Assembly: GCF_005222705.1 (NCBI RefSeq)
Contig: NZ_STGF01000033.1
Location: 17,721-81,720, forward strand
Reading direction: 5' to 3'
DNA length: 64,000 bases
Source: Paenibacillus sp. SY21-1
GTDB lineage: Bacteria > Bacillota > Bacilli > Paenibacillales > Paenibacillaceae
The position numbers and the translations under genes are program-made. Each line of letters begins with the position of its first letter. Position 1 is the stretch's first letter. This document shows, piece by piece, positions 48,404 to 56,845 of this stretch. Under the pieces are notes generated by a model. It was not told the DNA's origin and did not search any database. It was given only the letters and a program-made list of their open reading frames with translations.

Positions 48404-50830
48404 TTACATTTTTACCTCTGCACGCTCAAATTGGCCATTTACGAAAACTACCCTCTTAACATGCTCGCCCGCTTTTGAAACGAACGTGAGTCCCTTTTCC
48501 AGCATGACATATCTGGTCGGGTATGCAGCATAACTAGTAATCATCCAACCTTGTTCTGCCGGCTCGATAGAACCATTCATACATCTTAGCTCCCCTTCTT
48601 CATCTGTATATAGATAGGTCGTTGAACCAAAACCAAGCATGTACGCAACGAGCTCTTCGCCCATATCCCAATCGTCACCTTCAATATCGGAAAAGAGACT
48701 GCTGAATAATGGATCGCTCGATTTTTTAAAAATAGATTGTCCAAACCGGTTTCTGGATAGCTCAGGCATATTCAAATTTGGAGCGGCAATACTATACGTA
48801 GAAGCTGCCTCGCCCGGACTTAATTGACGTTTGGTCGAGTAGACATTCCAATCATAACAATTGAACATAGCCATCGTCGCCCGATAACCTGCTTCCAATA
48901 ATCGCGTGTCTCCGATCGTTTCATAAGAAGCTCGAGCAGCGCCCGCTACTAACCCACCCCAAAGCGAATGCGACATATAAGATAATGCTTCCCACCATCG
49001 ATCCGGCGCATTAGCTCTATAATCGTTACTAAATCCTATATTTGCTACAATCAATGGCGCATACCATTTTGCTTCATCCGTTGACTTGGCCAGGCATAAT
49101 GCTTCGCATGTAAGTCCAAATCCGGCATTATCATAGAAATGCTCCGTCACAGCACCTTGATAGCCTCGCGAACCCTGCTTTAGTCCATTAATAAAGGCCA
49201 ACCATAGCTTGTTTAGCTTCACGTGCCAATCCGCTAACGAGCTCACTTTCAAAGCTTTTATTAAATCATCGATATATAAAATAAATACACCTACCAGCTG
49301 AGATTCTTCTTTTTCCCGCTTATTGGGATGACATGCCGGGTCCAGCCTCATGCACATCACTTCAGCAGCCCAAGCTAAATAGGTTTCCGGGCTTTCATCC
49401 TTCAAAAGCGATGAATCAAATTGAGATAATAAATAATAAACGTGAGCAATATAATCAAAATCATAAATCCGGTAAAAGGAACCGTATAGCGGTTTGGGGA
49501 GCATAAAATCTCCACCCTCAAACCAATGATGTTTCAGATCAATCATTGCAGATTTTTCAACTTTTCCAACTTGCTCCGGCACAGGTGGCGATAGTAGATT
49601 TTTCATGAGGATAAATGATAATTTGCCAAGCGATTCTCCTTGATTCGATAATGGCAAAGCTGCATATGGGCGAATTTCCTGTTCCGTATTAAAACTATGG
49701 TCACATAGCCAGACTGCCCTCTTTTCGAGTATCTTATCGATGGGCTCAAGCACATTTCCAATTAACACATCGGATTTTCCATTATCAAGGTTAGCTACTA
49801 TTTTAAACTCACCGGGCGACTTTAGAGGCAGAATTACACGTAAACGTTTAGATTTTGAATGGGCAGCAACCTTAAATTCATTTGAAATGTCCCTTTCCTT
49901 AACCGTACCCTCTTGATCACTTACACTTACAACTTGAATCGACTGCAGAGCATTCTGCTCCGGCAAATCCAATTCGGCAAAAAACTTCCCCTCAGTCGTT
50001 ACAACGGGCGAGTAGGTCCAATGTGGATGTCCATACTTTTTCGCCTTCTTGTAGAACTCCTCTTGCTCACTGAAAGGCGTGAAAACAAATGACCATTCTC
50101 TTTCAGCGAAAGGCTCAAGTCTAATAGCTCCGTAGTCCCCGCCATAGATCCAATCGCTGTCCGCAGACTGCTCCAGCGATCGGCCATCCTCAATAAATGA
50201 CAGCCTGTGGTAAAGTATCCCATCCAAAGAAGGCGAAACCTGCTCCAAAAATCGATTGGTATAGCAGCATTGCGTACCAAACGCGGCAACACGCTCACCC
50301 GTGCTGTATATAGCGAGATGAGGAGACTTATTGCTTCTGCGCATAGCTGCAAATTTAGCAAAATCTCCGCCCAAATGCGGGAATACGGCGCAAGAATGCT
50401 GCATATTCCTCAAGACATCCGGGTCGCGGAACATAATATACGCAAGCGAGAACCAGCTGTGGAATGCATTTGCCTTAATGGCATTTTGAGTTGCATTATA
50501 ACAACGAATGCTCCACTTCATCTCGCCATCCTGATTGAGCAGATACTCGTATTGCACCTTGAATTTATCATGCAGAAAAGTAATAACAGCCGATTGATTA
50601 TCCCGAACTTCCATATGTGATTGCAGATGAACGCTTTCAATGATTTCATCGTCAATAACAGCACTCCACTGTCCAAAACGTTTATCCTGATTCGAGTATC
50701 CTGCATCCATTGCATATTGCATATCAACTACCCAATTCATTTTTTCCGGATCGTCTTTTAACAATAAAGATTCTAAAGTGCCTTGCGGGGACAGGTAAAT
50801 TTCAAACGTATCATTATGAAGCAATTTCAA
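48404..50830 (-). CDS. Cytoplasmic DUF5695-like protein (808 aa), probable glycoside-active enzyme
   Basis: An 808-residue protein without signal peptide. The N-terminal half appears to be beta-sandwich and the C-terminal half an all-helical barrel, as in many (alpha/alpha)6 glycosidases. The opening (DTFEIYLSPQGTLESLLLK, then WVVD) and the GEELVAYMLGFGS region align by eye with the N-terminal module of the giant SLH protein. Conserved acids and aromatics such as WFEGGDFMLPKP and DRWWEALSYMSHSLWGG are candidate active-site features. The start is TTG with AGGAG seven bases upstream. A TTTAAACGTTTATA operator lies just before it. Function is not established. Confidence 0.8.
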   Translation of the reverse strand: MKLLHNDTFEIYLSPQGTLESLLLKDDPEKMNWVVDMQYAMDAGYSNQDKRFGQWSAVIDDEIIESVHLQSHMEVRDNQSAVITFLHDKFKVQYEYLLNQDGEMKWSIRCYNATQNAIKANAFHSWFSLAYIMFRDPDVLRNMQHSCAVFPHLGGDFAKFAAMRRSNKSPHLAIYSTGERVAAFGTQCCYTNRFLEQVSPSLDGILYHRLSFIEDGRSLEQSADSDWIYGGDYGAIRLEPFAEREWSFVFTPFSEQEEFYKKAKKYGHPHWTYSPVVTTEGKFFAELDLPEQNALQSIQVVSVSDQEGTVKERDISNEFKVAAHSKSKRLRVILPLKSPGEFKIVANLDNGKSDVLIGNVLEPIDKILEKRAVWLCDHSFNTEQEIRPYAALPLSNQGESLGKLSFILMKNLLSPPVPEQVGKVEKSAMIDLKHHWFEGGDFMLPKPLYGSFYRIYDFDYIAHVYYLLSQFDSSLLKDESPETYLAWAAEVMCMRLDPACHPNKREKEESQLVGVFILYIDDLIKALKVSSLADWHVKLNKLWLAFINGLKQGSRGYQGAVTEHFYDNAGFGLTCEALCLAKSTDEAKWYAPLIVANIGFSNDYRANAPDRWWEALSYMSHSLWGGLVAGAARASYETIGDTRLLEAGYRATMAMFNCYDWNVYSTKRQLSPGEAASTYSIAAPNLNMPELSRNRFGQSIFKKSSDPLFSSLFSDIEGDDWDMGEELVAYMLGFGSTTYLYTDEEGELRCMNGSIEPAEQGWMITSYAAYPTRYVMLEKGLTFVSKAGEHVKRVVFVNGQFERAEVKM
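49839..49852. promoter_or_regulatory. Operator-like sequence inside the 808-aa gene
   Basis: CGTAAACGTTTAGA matches 12 of 14 positions of the local operator but lies about 980 bases inside the coding frame. It may be chance or a second binding site. Confidence 0.35.
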
Positions 50831-50853
50831 ATTCTCACTCCTATCGTTTGCAA

Positions 50854-50867
50854 TTTAAACGTTTATA
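50854..50867. promoter_or_regulatory. LacI-type operator upstream of the 808-aa gene
   Basis: TTTAAACGTTTATA matches 13 of 14 positions and lies 24 bases before the TTG start. Confidence 0.7.
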
Positions 50868-51022
50868 TAATGAATTTATAGTATCATACAGCAACATCGC
50901 CCATCAAGTGCTTTAGGTTTTCAGACAGAACCCCTTAGAAATAAAGGAGTTTTTGCTCTTCCCCCCCTTAATGACATGTAGTTTCTGATCAGCAATCCTC
51001 AGTTAATCGTTTTACTCCATGC

Positions 51023-51075
51023 AAAAAAACCCGAAAAAACACATGCTCCTGCACCGTGTTTTCTCTCGGGCTTTT
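51023..51075 (-). terminator. Terminator of the nitroreductase gene
   Basis: On the minus strand CCCGAGAGAAAACAC pairs with GTGTTTTTTCGGG, followed by seven T residues. Confidence 0.82.
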
Positions 51076-51095
51076 TCAACTGCCAATTAACGACT

Positions 51096-51665
51096 TTACT
51101 CCAGCCAGGCCGTCTTCGCAGTCGCAGCGATGCGCTGCGGCTCGGGAGCGGTCATATCCGGATAGCCCAGGTAGACGAAGCCGACGAATCGCTCTTTCTC
51201 CTCAAGGCCGAACGTTTCCCCCATGAGCGGATGATAGATAGGTGCGCCAGAGCGCCAGATGGCTCCGAGACCAAGCCCGTGAGCGGCAAGCAGCAGATTT
51301 TGAACCGCCGCGTGGGTGGCCGCAAGCTCCTCGATTTCGATAGCGCGCGGATCTCCAGGCGGAGAACAGACGACACCAATAACGACGGGCGCACGGTAAG
51401 CCTTCGTTTTTTCCTTTGCCAGCCTCTGCTCCAGCTCCTCGCCCGCCAGACCCGGCGTTTCGGCCAGGGCAACGCGCGCATACCCTTCGCCCAATGTCGC
51501 TCTGCCTTCGCCGGTCATGACGATAAATGACCATGGCTGCGTATTGTGATGGCTCGGCGCCCATGTGGCGGCATCCAGCAGCTTTTCGATAATCGCACGG
51601 TCGACTGGGTCCTTCTTCACTCTGCCAATCGTTCTTCTCGTTCTAATCGCTTCCTCTAGTAGCAT
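51096..51665 (-). CDS. Nitroreductase-family flavoprotein
   Basis: A 189-residue FMN-dependent oxidoreductase of the compact YdjA/YfhC-like type. The N-terminal IRTRRTIGRVKKDPVD and WAPSHHNTQPWSFIVM form the flavin site. GLGAIWRSGAP is the conserved C-terminal flavin segment. Substrate cannot be predicted. It diverges from the nucleotidyltransferase gene. Confidence 0.92.
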   Translation of the reverse strand: MLLEEAIRTRRTIGRVKKDPVDRAIIEKLLDAATWAPSHHNTQPWSFIVMTGEGRATLGEGYARVALAETPGLAGEELEQRLAKEKTKAYRAPVVIGVVCSPPGDPRAIEIEELAATHAAVQNLLLAAHGLGLGAIWRSGAPIYHPLMGETFGLEEKERFVGFVYLGYPDMTAPEPQRIAATAKTAWLE

Positions 51666-51841
51666 ATCTTCTCCTCCTCATGTCCCAATGATTAATGCTA
51701 GTGTACCATTTTCAAGTGCCTCCTCACAAATAGGCAATTTGCGCGCCAGCATGCAGTCGATCGTAAAAATCAACACTATCTCTGCAATGCTCGCTCTGAT
51801 ATGCTGGATAAAAAAGCAAGCTGCCGACAGGAGGGAACGAT

Positions 51842-52630
51842 ATGTTCGAGCATCAGCGGCGGGCGGCGGACAAACTTGTGGAAGCGCTGTCTCCCGACCC
51901 AAGCATAGTCGCCATTATTACGGCCGGCTCCGTCGCACAGGGCACAGCCAGGGAATCCTCTGATCTTGATGTGTACATTGTGGCAACGGACGAGAGCTTT
52001 GAAGAACGTCGACGGGAAAACAAGCTGTCCTATATCAACCATGAGGTTTGCGATTATCCTGACGGCTATGTTGACGGCAAAATCATTAATTTGCGTTTTT
52101 TGACGCTGGCGGTGCAGCAAGCCAGCGAGCCTACCCGCGCTTCCTTCATCGGCTCCCAAGTCCTGTTCTCGCGCATCCCCGGTCTCGAAGACACGCTGCG
52201 GCTGATCCCCGTCTACCCGGAGCACAACCGCGAGCGGAATTTGAGAGACTTTTATGCGCAAGTTGTATTGTACGCGCACTATTTTGCCAACGAAGCGGTT
52301 AAAAAAAACAATCCGTACCTGCTGGCACACTCCGCGAGCAGCATCGTGCTGTTCGGGGGCCGCTTTATTCTGGCCTACAATCGTATTTTATTTCCGTGCC
52401 ACAAAGGATTAATGGCGGCTGTGGAGTCCGCTCCCCTTAAGCCCGATCATTTCGCAGAAAACGCGAATGAGCTGCTCGCAGCGCCCACTCCAGAGAAATG
52501 CGCGGCATTTGCCGACATGCTGCTTTCGTTCCATGACCCCGGCATAACCTCCGATCAGGCGGTTACCTTGTTTGTCGAGAACAATGAATGGAACTGGATC
52601 GATCGGGAGCCTCCTGTGCAGGATCGCTAG
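51842..52630 (+). CDS. Nucleotidyltransferase-domain protein
   Basis: A 262-residue protein with the polymerase-beta/MNT-type nucleotidyltransferase motif GSVAQGTARESSDLDVYI (near 29-46), where the two Asp residues bind metal. The rest is helical, as in aminoglycoside or lincosamide nucleotidyltransferases. It may modify an antibiotic or another small molecule. AGGAGG lies seven bases before the ATG. Confidence 0.82.
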   Translation: MFEHQRRAADKLVEALSPDPSIVAIITAGSVAQGTARESSDLDVYIVATDESFEERRRENKLSYINHEVCDYPDGYVDGKIINLRFLTLAVQQASEPTRASFIGSQVLFSRIPGLEDTLRLIPVYPEHNRERNLRDFYAQVVLYAHYFANEAVKKNNPYLLAHSASSIVLFGGRFILAYNRILFPCHKGLMAAVESAPLKPDHFAENANELLAAPTPEKCAAFADMLLSFHDPGITSDQAVTLFVENNEWNWIDREPPVQDR

Positions 52631-52638
52631 AAGCCCGA

Positions 52639-52678
52639 CAAGGGCCAGATGCCGGCTTGCGCCTGCATCTGGCCCTTG
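52639..52678. terminator. Terminator-like hairpin between convergent genes
   Basis: A perfect 14-bp stem pairs CAAGGGCCAGATGC with GCATCTGGCCCTTG. It lies between the nucleotidyltransferase and ABC exporter genes. No T tract is present on either side, so strength is uncertain. Confidence 0.55.
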
Positions 52679-52691
52679 TGACATAGAAAGC

Positions 52692-54512
52692 TTATAGCGC
52701 AGCTTCCTCCAACCGGTCTGCAAATTGGCTGCTATGAAGATCGGCGTAAAAGCCTCTCTGCCGCAGCAGCTCCGCATGCGTGCCTTGCTCGATAATTTCC
52801 CCTTTGTTCATAACGAGGATCAGATCGGCGTCTTTAATCGTAGACAGGCGGTGAGCGATCACGAAGCTGGTTCTGTCCTTCATCATCTCTTTCATCGCCC
52901 TCTGGATATTCATCTCCGTCCGGGTATCTACGCTGCTGGTCGCTTCGTCAAGAATCAGGATGGACGGGTCGGACAGAATTGCACGGGCAATTGTCAGCAG
53001 CTGCCTTTGTCCTTGCGAAATATTGGAGGCGTCCTCACCAAGCACCGTATCGTAGCCGTCAGGCAGCGTCCGAATAAAATCGTCGGCATACGCGTTGCGG
53101 GCTGCCTGCACGATTTCCTCCTCTGTCGCGTTCTCCTTACCGTAAGCAATGTTGTCGCGAATCGTGCCATGGAATAGCCACGTATCCTGAATGACCATCG
53201 CATATCTGCTGCGGACCTGCTCTCTGGTCATTTCGGTATAATCGATGCCGCCCATCTGCAAGCTCCCTCCGCTAATTTCATAAAAGCGCATCAGCAGATT
53301 GATCATGGTTGTTTTGCCCGCCCCGGTCGGGCCGACGATCGCTATGGTTTGCCCTTGCTTAACCTTCAGATTCAAGCCCTTAATGATCGGCTTGCCTGCT
53401 TCATAACCAAAGCTGACATTTTCAAACGCCACGCTTCCGCTGTCCGCTTTCCAACGAAGCTCGGCCGGCTCTTTGCGCTCCTCTTCCTCCTCGTCAAGCA
53501 GCGTAAAAACCCGCTCAGCCGACGCAAGCGCCGTCTGAATCATATTGGCAATTCCGGCCGCCTGCATCATCGGCTGGTTAAGCTGCTGCGTGTACTGTAT
53601 GAACGCCTGAATATCGCCGATTCGAATCGAGCCGTTTATCGCCAGTATGCCGCCGAAGATGCTGACCAGCACATAGCCTAGATTGCCGATGAACATCATC
53701 ATCGGCATCATAATGCCGGACATGAATTGCGCCTTCCAGCCTGCCTGATACAGCCGTTCATTCATGCCGTCGAAATCCTCGATCGCTTGTTCTTCATAGC
53801 CGTAAGCTTTGACGACCTGATGTCCGCTGAACATTTCCTCTACATGTCCGTTAACCTGGCCAATTTCCGCCTGTTGGCTCATGAAGTGTTTTTGCGAGCG
53901 CTTAGCGATCAATTGAATAACGAATGCGCTGATTGGCAGCGTAACAAGCACGACCAGCGACAGCCAGGGGCTTATGACAAGCATCATGACCAGAATGCCG
54001 ACTATCGAAATGACTGACGTGATAATTTGCATCAGCGCCTGCTGCAGGGAATTGTTGATATTGTCGATATCATTGACAGCCCTGCTCAGAAGATCGCCAT
54101 GCGCATGACGGTCAAAATAGCGGAGTGGCAGCCTTGTCAGCTTTTCGTTGACCTCGCGGCGCATGTTGGCAATCGTTCGCTGCGCGATGCCTGCCATCGT
54201 ATATTGCTGCAGAAAAGTGAACAGCGATGAAGCGACATAAAGGCCGACCAGCCACAAAAGAAGCGTTCCCAGCTGCTCGAAATCCACTCTCGTTCCATTG
54301 ACAAAGCTGCTGTACAAGGACGAGGTTGCGTCTCCAAGCAGCTTGGGGCTTAGAACGCTGAACAAGGTGCCCAGCACCGCCATTAGGCCGATTGCCAGCA
54401 GCTTGGATCTATGGGGCTGCAAATAGCCCAGCAGTCGGCGCAGCGTTTTTTTGAACTCCTTCGGCTTCTCGCCGTATGCGGCGGCGGCCGCCTGTTTGTT
54501 GTTTTTGCTCAT
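52692..54512 (-). CDS. ABC exporter half-transporter (canonical ATPase site)
   Basis: A 606-residue fusion of a six-helix transmembrane domain and an ATPase domain. Walker A is GPTGAGKTTM, the signature ISQGQRQLLTIARAI, and Walker B LILDEATSSVD with the catalytic Glu intact. It pairs with the next exporter gene, overlapping it by four bases (ATGA), as a heterodimer of the YheH/YheI or BmrCD type. Likely exports drugs or lipids; the substrate is not readable. Confidence 0.94.
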   Translation of the reverse strand: MSKNNKQAAAAAYGEKPKEFKKTLRRLLGYLQPHRSKLLAIGLMAVLGTLFSVLSPKLLGDATSSLYSSFVNGTRVDFEQLGTLLLWLVGLYVASSLFTFLQQYTMAGIAQRTIANMRREVNEKLTRLPLRYFDRHAHGDLLSRAVNDIDNINNSLQQALMQIITSVISIVGILVMMLVISPWLSLVVLVTLPISAFVIQLIAKRSQKHFMSQQAEIGQVNGHVEEMFSGHQVVKAYGYEEQAIEDFDGMNERLYQAGWKAQFMSGIMMPMMMFIGNLGYVLVSIFGGILAINGSIRIGDIQAFIQYTQQLNQPMMQAAGIANMIQTALASAERVFTLLDEEEEERKEPAELRWKADSGSVAFENVSFGYEAGKPIIKGLNLKVKQGQTIAIVGPTGAGKTTMINLLMRFYEISGGSLQMGGIDYTEMTREQVRSRYAMVIQDTWLFHGTIRDNIAYGKENATEEEIVQAARNAYADDFIRTLPDGYDTVLGEDASNISQGQRQLLTIARAILSDPSILILDEATSSVDTRTEMNIQRAMKEMMKDRTSFVIAHRLSTIKDADLILVMNKGEIIEQGTHAELLRQRGFYADLHSSQFADRLEEAAL

Positions 54513-56236
54513 GCGCTTTCGCCCTCCGTCTGCTGGGAAGCAGCAATTTCCTGATACACCTTGTTGCCGCGCAGCAGCTCGTCATGCGTTCCGATGCCGG
54601 CTACCCGGCCTTCCTCCAGCACAATAATCTGATCGGCATCGACGACGGTGGAAACCCGCTGGGCGACAATCAATACGGCTGCATCCTCCGTAACGCCCTT
54701 TAACGCGCCGCGCAGCTTGGCATCCGTCTTGTAATCCAGCGCCGAGAAGCTGTCGTCGAACAAATAAATCGCCGGCTTCTTTGCCAGCGCCCGCGCAATC
54801 GACAGCCGCTGCTTCTGTCCGCCCGACAGGTTTCCGCCCGCTTGGCTGACGGGTGACTGACTGCCGTGCTCCAGCCCGCCGACGAATTCCTCCGCCTGGG
54901 ATATACGCAAAGCATCTTCCAGCCCCGCTTCGCTCACATGCTCATTGCCAAAGCGGACATTGTCGGCAATCGTGCCGCGGAATAGAGCGGCCTTTTGCGG
55001 TACATAGCCGATCATTCCCCTCAAACGCCGCTGGGATAGCTCCCTCACATCCCTCCCGCCCACAAGGACGGCCCCCGCCTCCACATCGTAGAAGCGCGGA
55101 ATCAACTGCAGCAATGTCGTTTTCCCCGCGCCCGTGCTGCCGATAATCGCTGTCGTCTGGCCGCGGCCGGCGCGAAAGGATATGCCTTGAACAGCCGCCT
55201 TCTCCGCGCCCGCATACCGGAAGGTTACATCCTTAAATTCAAGGACAGCATCATCAAGCCGCGGCTCCATCTCCTGCTTCGGGTCCTGAATCGTCGATTG
55301 CAGCTCAAGCACCTCGTTGATCCGTCGCGCCGATGCCTGCGCCCGGGGAATCATGACAAGCGCCATCGACAGCATGATTAGGGAGACAAGAATCATCATG
55401 GCATATTGCAGAAACGCCATCATATTGCCAACCTGCATGTCTCCCTGATCGATACGGATGCCGCCGAACCAGACGATCGATATGCTGGTCAAGTTCATCA
55501 CGAGCATCATGACGGGCATTAGCCCCGCCAGAATCCGGTTTACCTTGATCCCGGTATTCCGGTAATCCTCATTCGCCGCATTGAATCGCTGCTTCTCATA
55601 ATCCACGCGGTTAAACGCCCGGATAACGCGTGTGCCAACAAGCGACTCGCGAAGCAGCAAATTCAATCGGTCCGTCTTTTTCTGCAGCTCGCCGAACAGC
55701 GGAACGGCCATCCGCACGATAAGCAGAATGGCACCGGCCAGCAGCGGCAAGGCTACCAGAAAAATAAGCGACAGCGTTTTCTCGCGGGACAGCGCCATAA
55801 TGATGCCGCCGATCAGCATGATAGGAGCGCGGGTCATCATGCCCAGCATCATATTGATGACATCCTGCACCTGCTTAATATCATTGGTCGTACGGGTGAT
55901 GAGCGAGGATGTGCCGAACCGGTCAAATTCCTGAAGCGAAAGTCCCTCCACTTTGGAAAAAAGCCGTTTGCGAACGTCCCGGCCGAAGCCCGCGGCTACT
56001 TTGGACGTCAGAAAGGAAACCGCCATCGTTAGCCCGGCGGCAAGCAGCGAGCATCCCAGCATCCATGCGCCGATTTGCAAAATATAAGGCATATCGCTCT
56101 GCGCAATTCCTGTATCGACCAGATTGGCCATCAGCGTCGGTAAATACAACTCGAGCAAAATGCCCGCGAACATGAAAAACAGCAGCAGCGCGATCAGCCT
56201 TCGATAAGGCTTGAGAAAAGCAAACATTCGAACCAA
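54509..56236 (-). CDS. ABC exporter half-transporter (degenerate ATPase site)
   Basis: A 575-residue transmembrane/ATPase fusion. Walker A is GSTGAGKTTL and the signature NLSGGQKQRLSIARAL, but Walker B reads IYLFDDSFSALD, with Asp in place of the catalytic Glu. Such asymmetry is characteristic of heterodimeric exporters. The TTG at 56236 has AAAGGAGG seven bases upstream, which avoids the 23-base overlap with the MarR gene implied by a longer frame. Confidence 0.92.
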   Translation of the reverse strand: MVRMFAFLKPYRRLIALLLFFMFAGILLELYLPTLMANLVDTGIAQSDMPYILQIGAWMLGCSLLAAGLTMAVSFLTSKVAAGFGRDVRKRLFSKVEGLSLQEFDRFGTSSLITRTTNDIKQVQDVINMMLGMMTRAPIMLIGGIIMALSREKTLSLIFLVALPLLAGAILLIVRMAVPLFGELQKKTDRLNLLLRESLVGTRVIRAFNRVDYEKQRFNAANEDYRNTGIKVNRILAGLMPVMMLVMNLTSISIVWFGGIRIDQGDMQVGNMMAFLQYAMMILVSLIMLSMALVMIPRAQASARRINEVLELQSTIQDPKQEMEPRLDDAVLEFKDVTFRYAGAEKAAVQGISFRAGRGQTTAIIGSTGAGKTTLLQLIPRFYDVEAGAVLVGGRDVRELSQRRLRGMIGYVPQKAALFRGTIADNVRFGNEHVSEAGLEDALRISQAEEFVGGLEHGSQSPVSQAGGNLSGGQKQRLSIARALAKKPAIYLFDDSFSALDYKTDAKLRGALKGVTEDAAVLIVAQRVSTVVDADQIIVLEEGRVAGIGTHDELLRGNKVYQEIAASQQTEGESA

Positions 56237-56249
56237 GCGGATCCCTCCT

Positions 56250-56684
56250 TTATTTGAAAATTCTGTCGTCAATATAATCCAACGCGCGATTCATTAGCCG
56301 TGCAAGCCTGTGACTGTCCTCTTCGCCCAAGTGATGCGCAAGCCCGACGAACAATTCGTAGAAATGCTTCTTGACGGTCTCTGCCGATTGCACGCCCTCG
56401 TCCGTCAGCCGTATGAACACGTTCCGTCGGTCCTCCGTGTCTCTTATGCGTACGATGAGTCCGCTAGCCTCCATGGCATTTACCTGCTGCGTCACGAACG
56501 GGGACGACACTCTCAGCTCCTTGCTCAGCTCAAGCACCTTCAAGCCTTGCGGATGGGCGTCCATCAGCAGCATCAGAGTACGGGCTTCATTCATACGGTG
56601 ATCCGGGGAATACGCCTTCGCCTCGAACTCCTTATGCTGAAAGCGGACGAACAGCTCGATTAAATCCTGTATGGCTCCTTGCAT
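56250..56684 (-). CDS. MarR-family transcriptional regulator
   Basis: A 144-residue winged-helix regulator. The helix-turn-helix covers LKVLELSKELRVSSPFVTQQVNAME and the wing DTEDRRNVFIRLTDEG. It is the first gene of the exporter operon and most likely represses it until a toxic ligand binds. GGGAGA eight bases before the ATG at 56684 decides the start. Confidence 0.93.
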   Translation of the reverse strand: MQGAIQDLIELFVRFQHKEFEAKAYSPDHRMNEARTLMLLMDAHPQGLKVLELSKELRVSSPFVTQQVNAMEASGLIVRIRDTEDRRNVFIRLTDEGVQSAETVKKHFYELFVGLAHHLGEEDSHRLARLMNRALDYIDDRIFK

Positions 56685-56791
56685 CAGAGGCTTCTCCCTT
56701 CCATCTCTCAAATAGATAAGTAACTTACTTATTCATTATAGCGAGATAGGCCTTCGTCTGCAAACAAATCTTACTGTCCCTATATTCGAAC

Positions 56792-56831
56792 AAAAGACCT
56801 CAGCGCCGCGTACAAAGCGGTGTCTGAGGCC
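56792..56831 (-). terminator. Terminator of msrAB
   Basis: CCTCAG (56798-56803) pairs with CTGAGG (56824-56829), with an inner CCGC/GCGG stem; on the minus strand TTTTG follows. Confidence 0.72.
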
Positions 56832-56845
56832 TCATGATTCACTAT

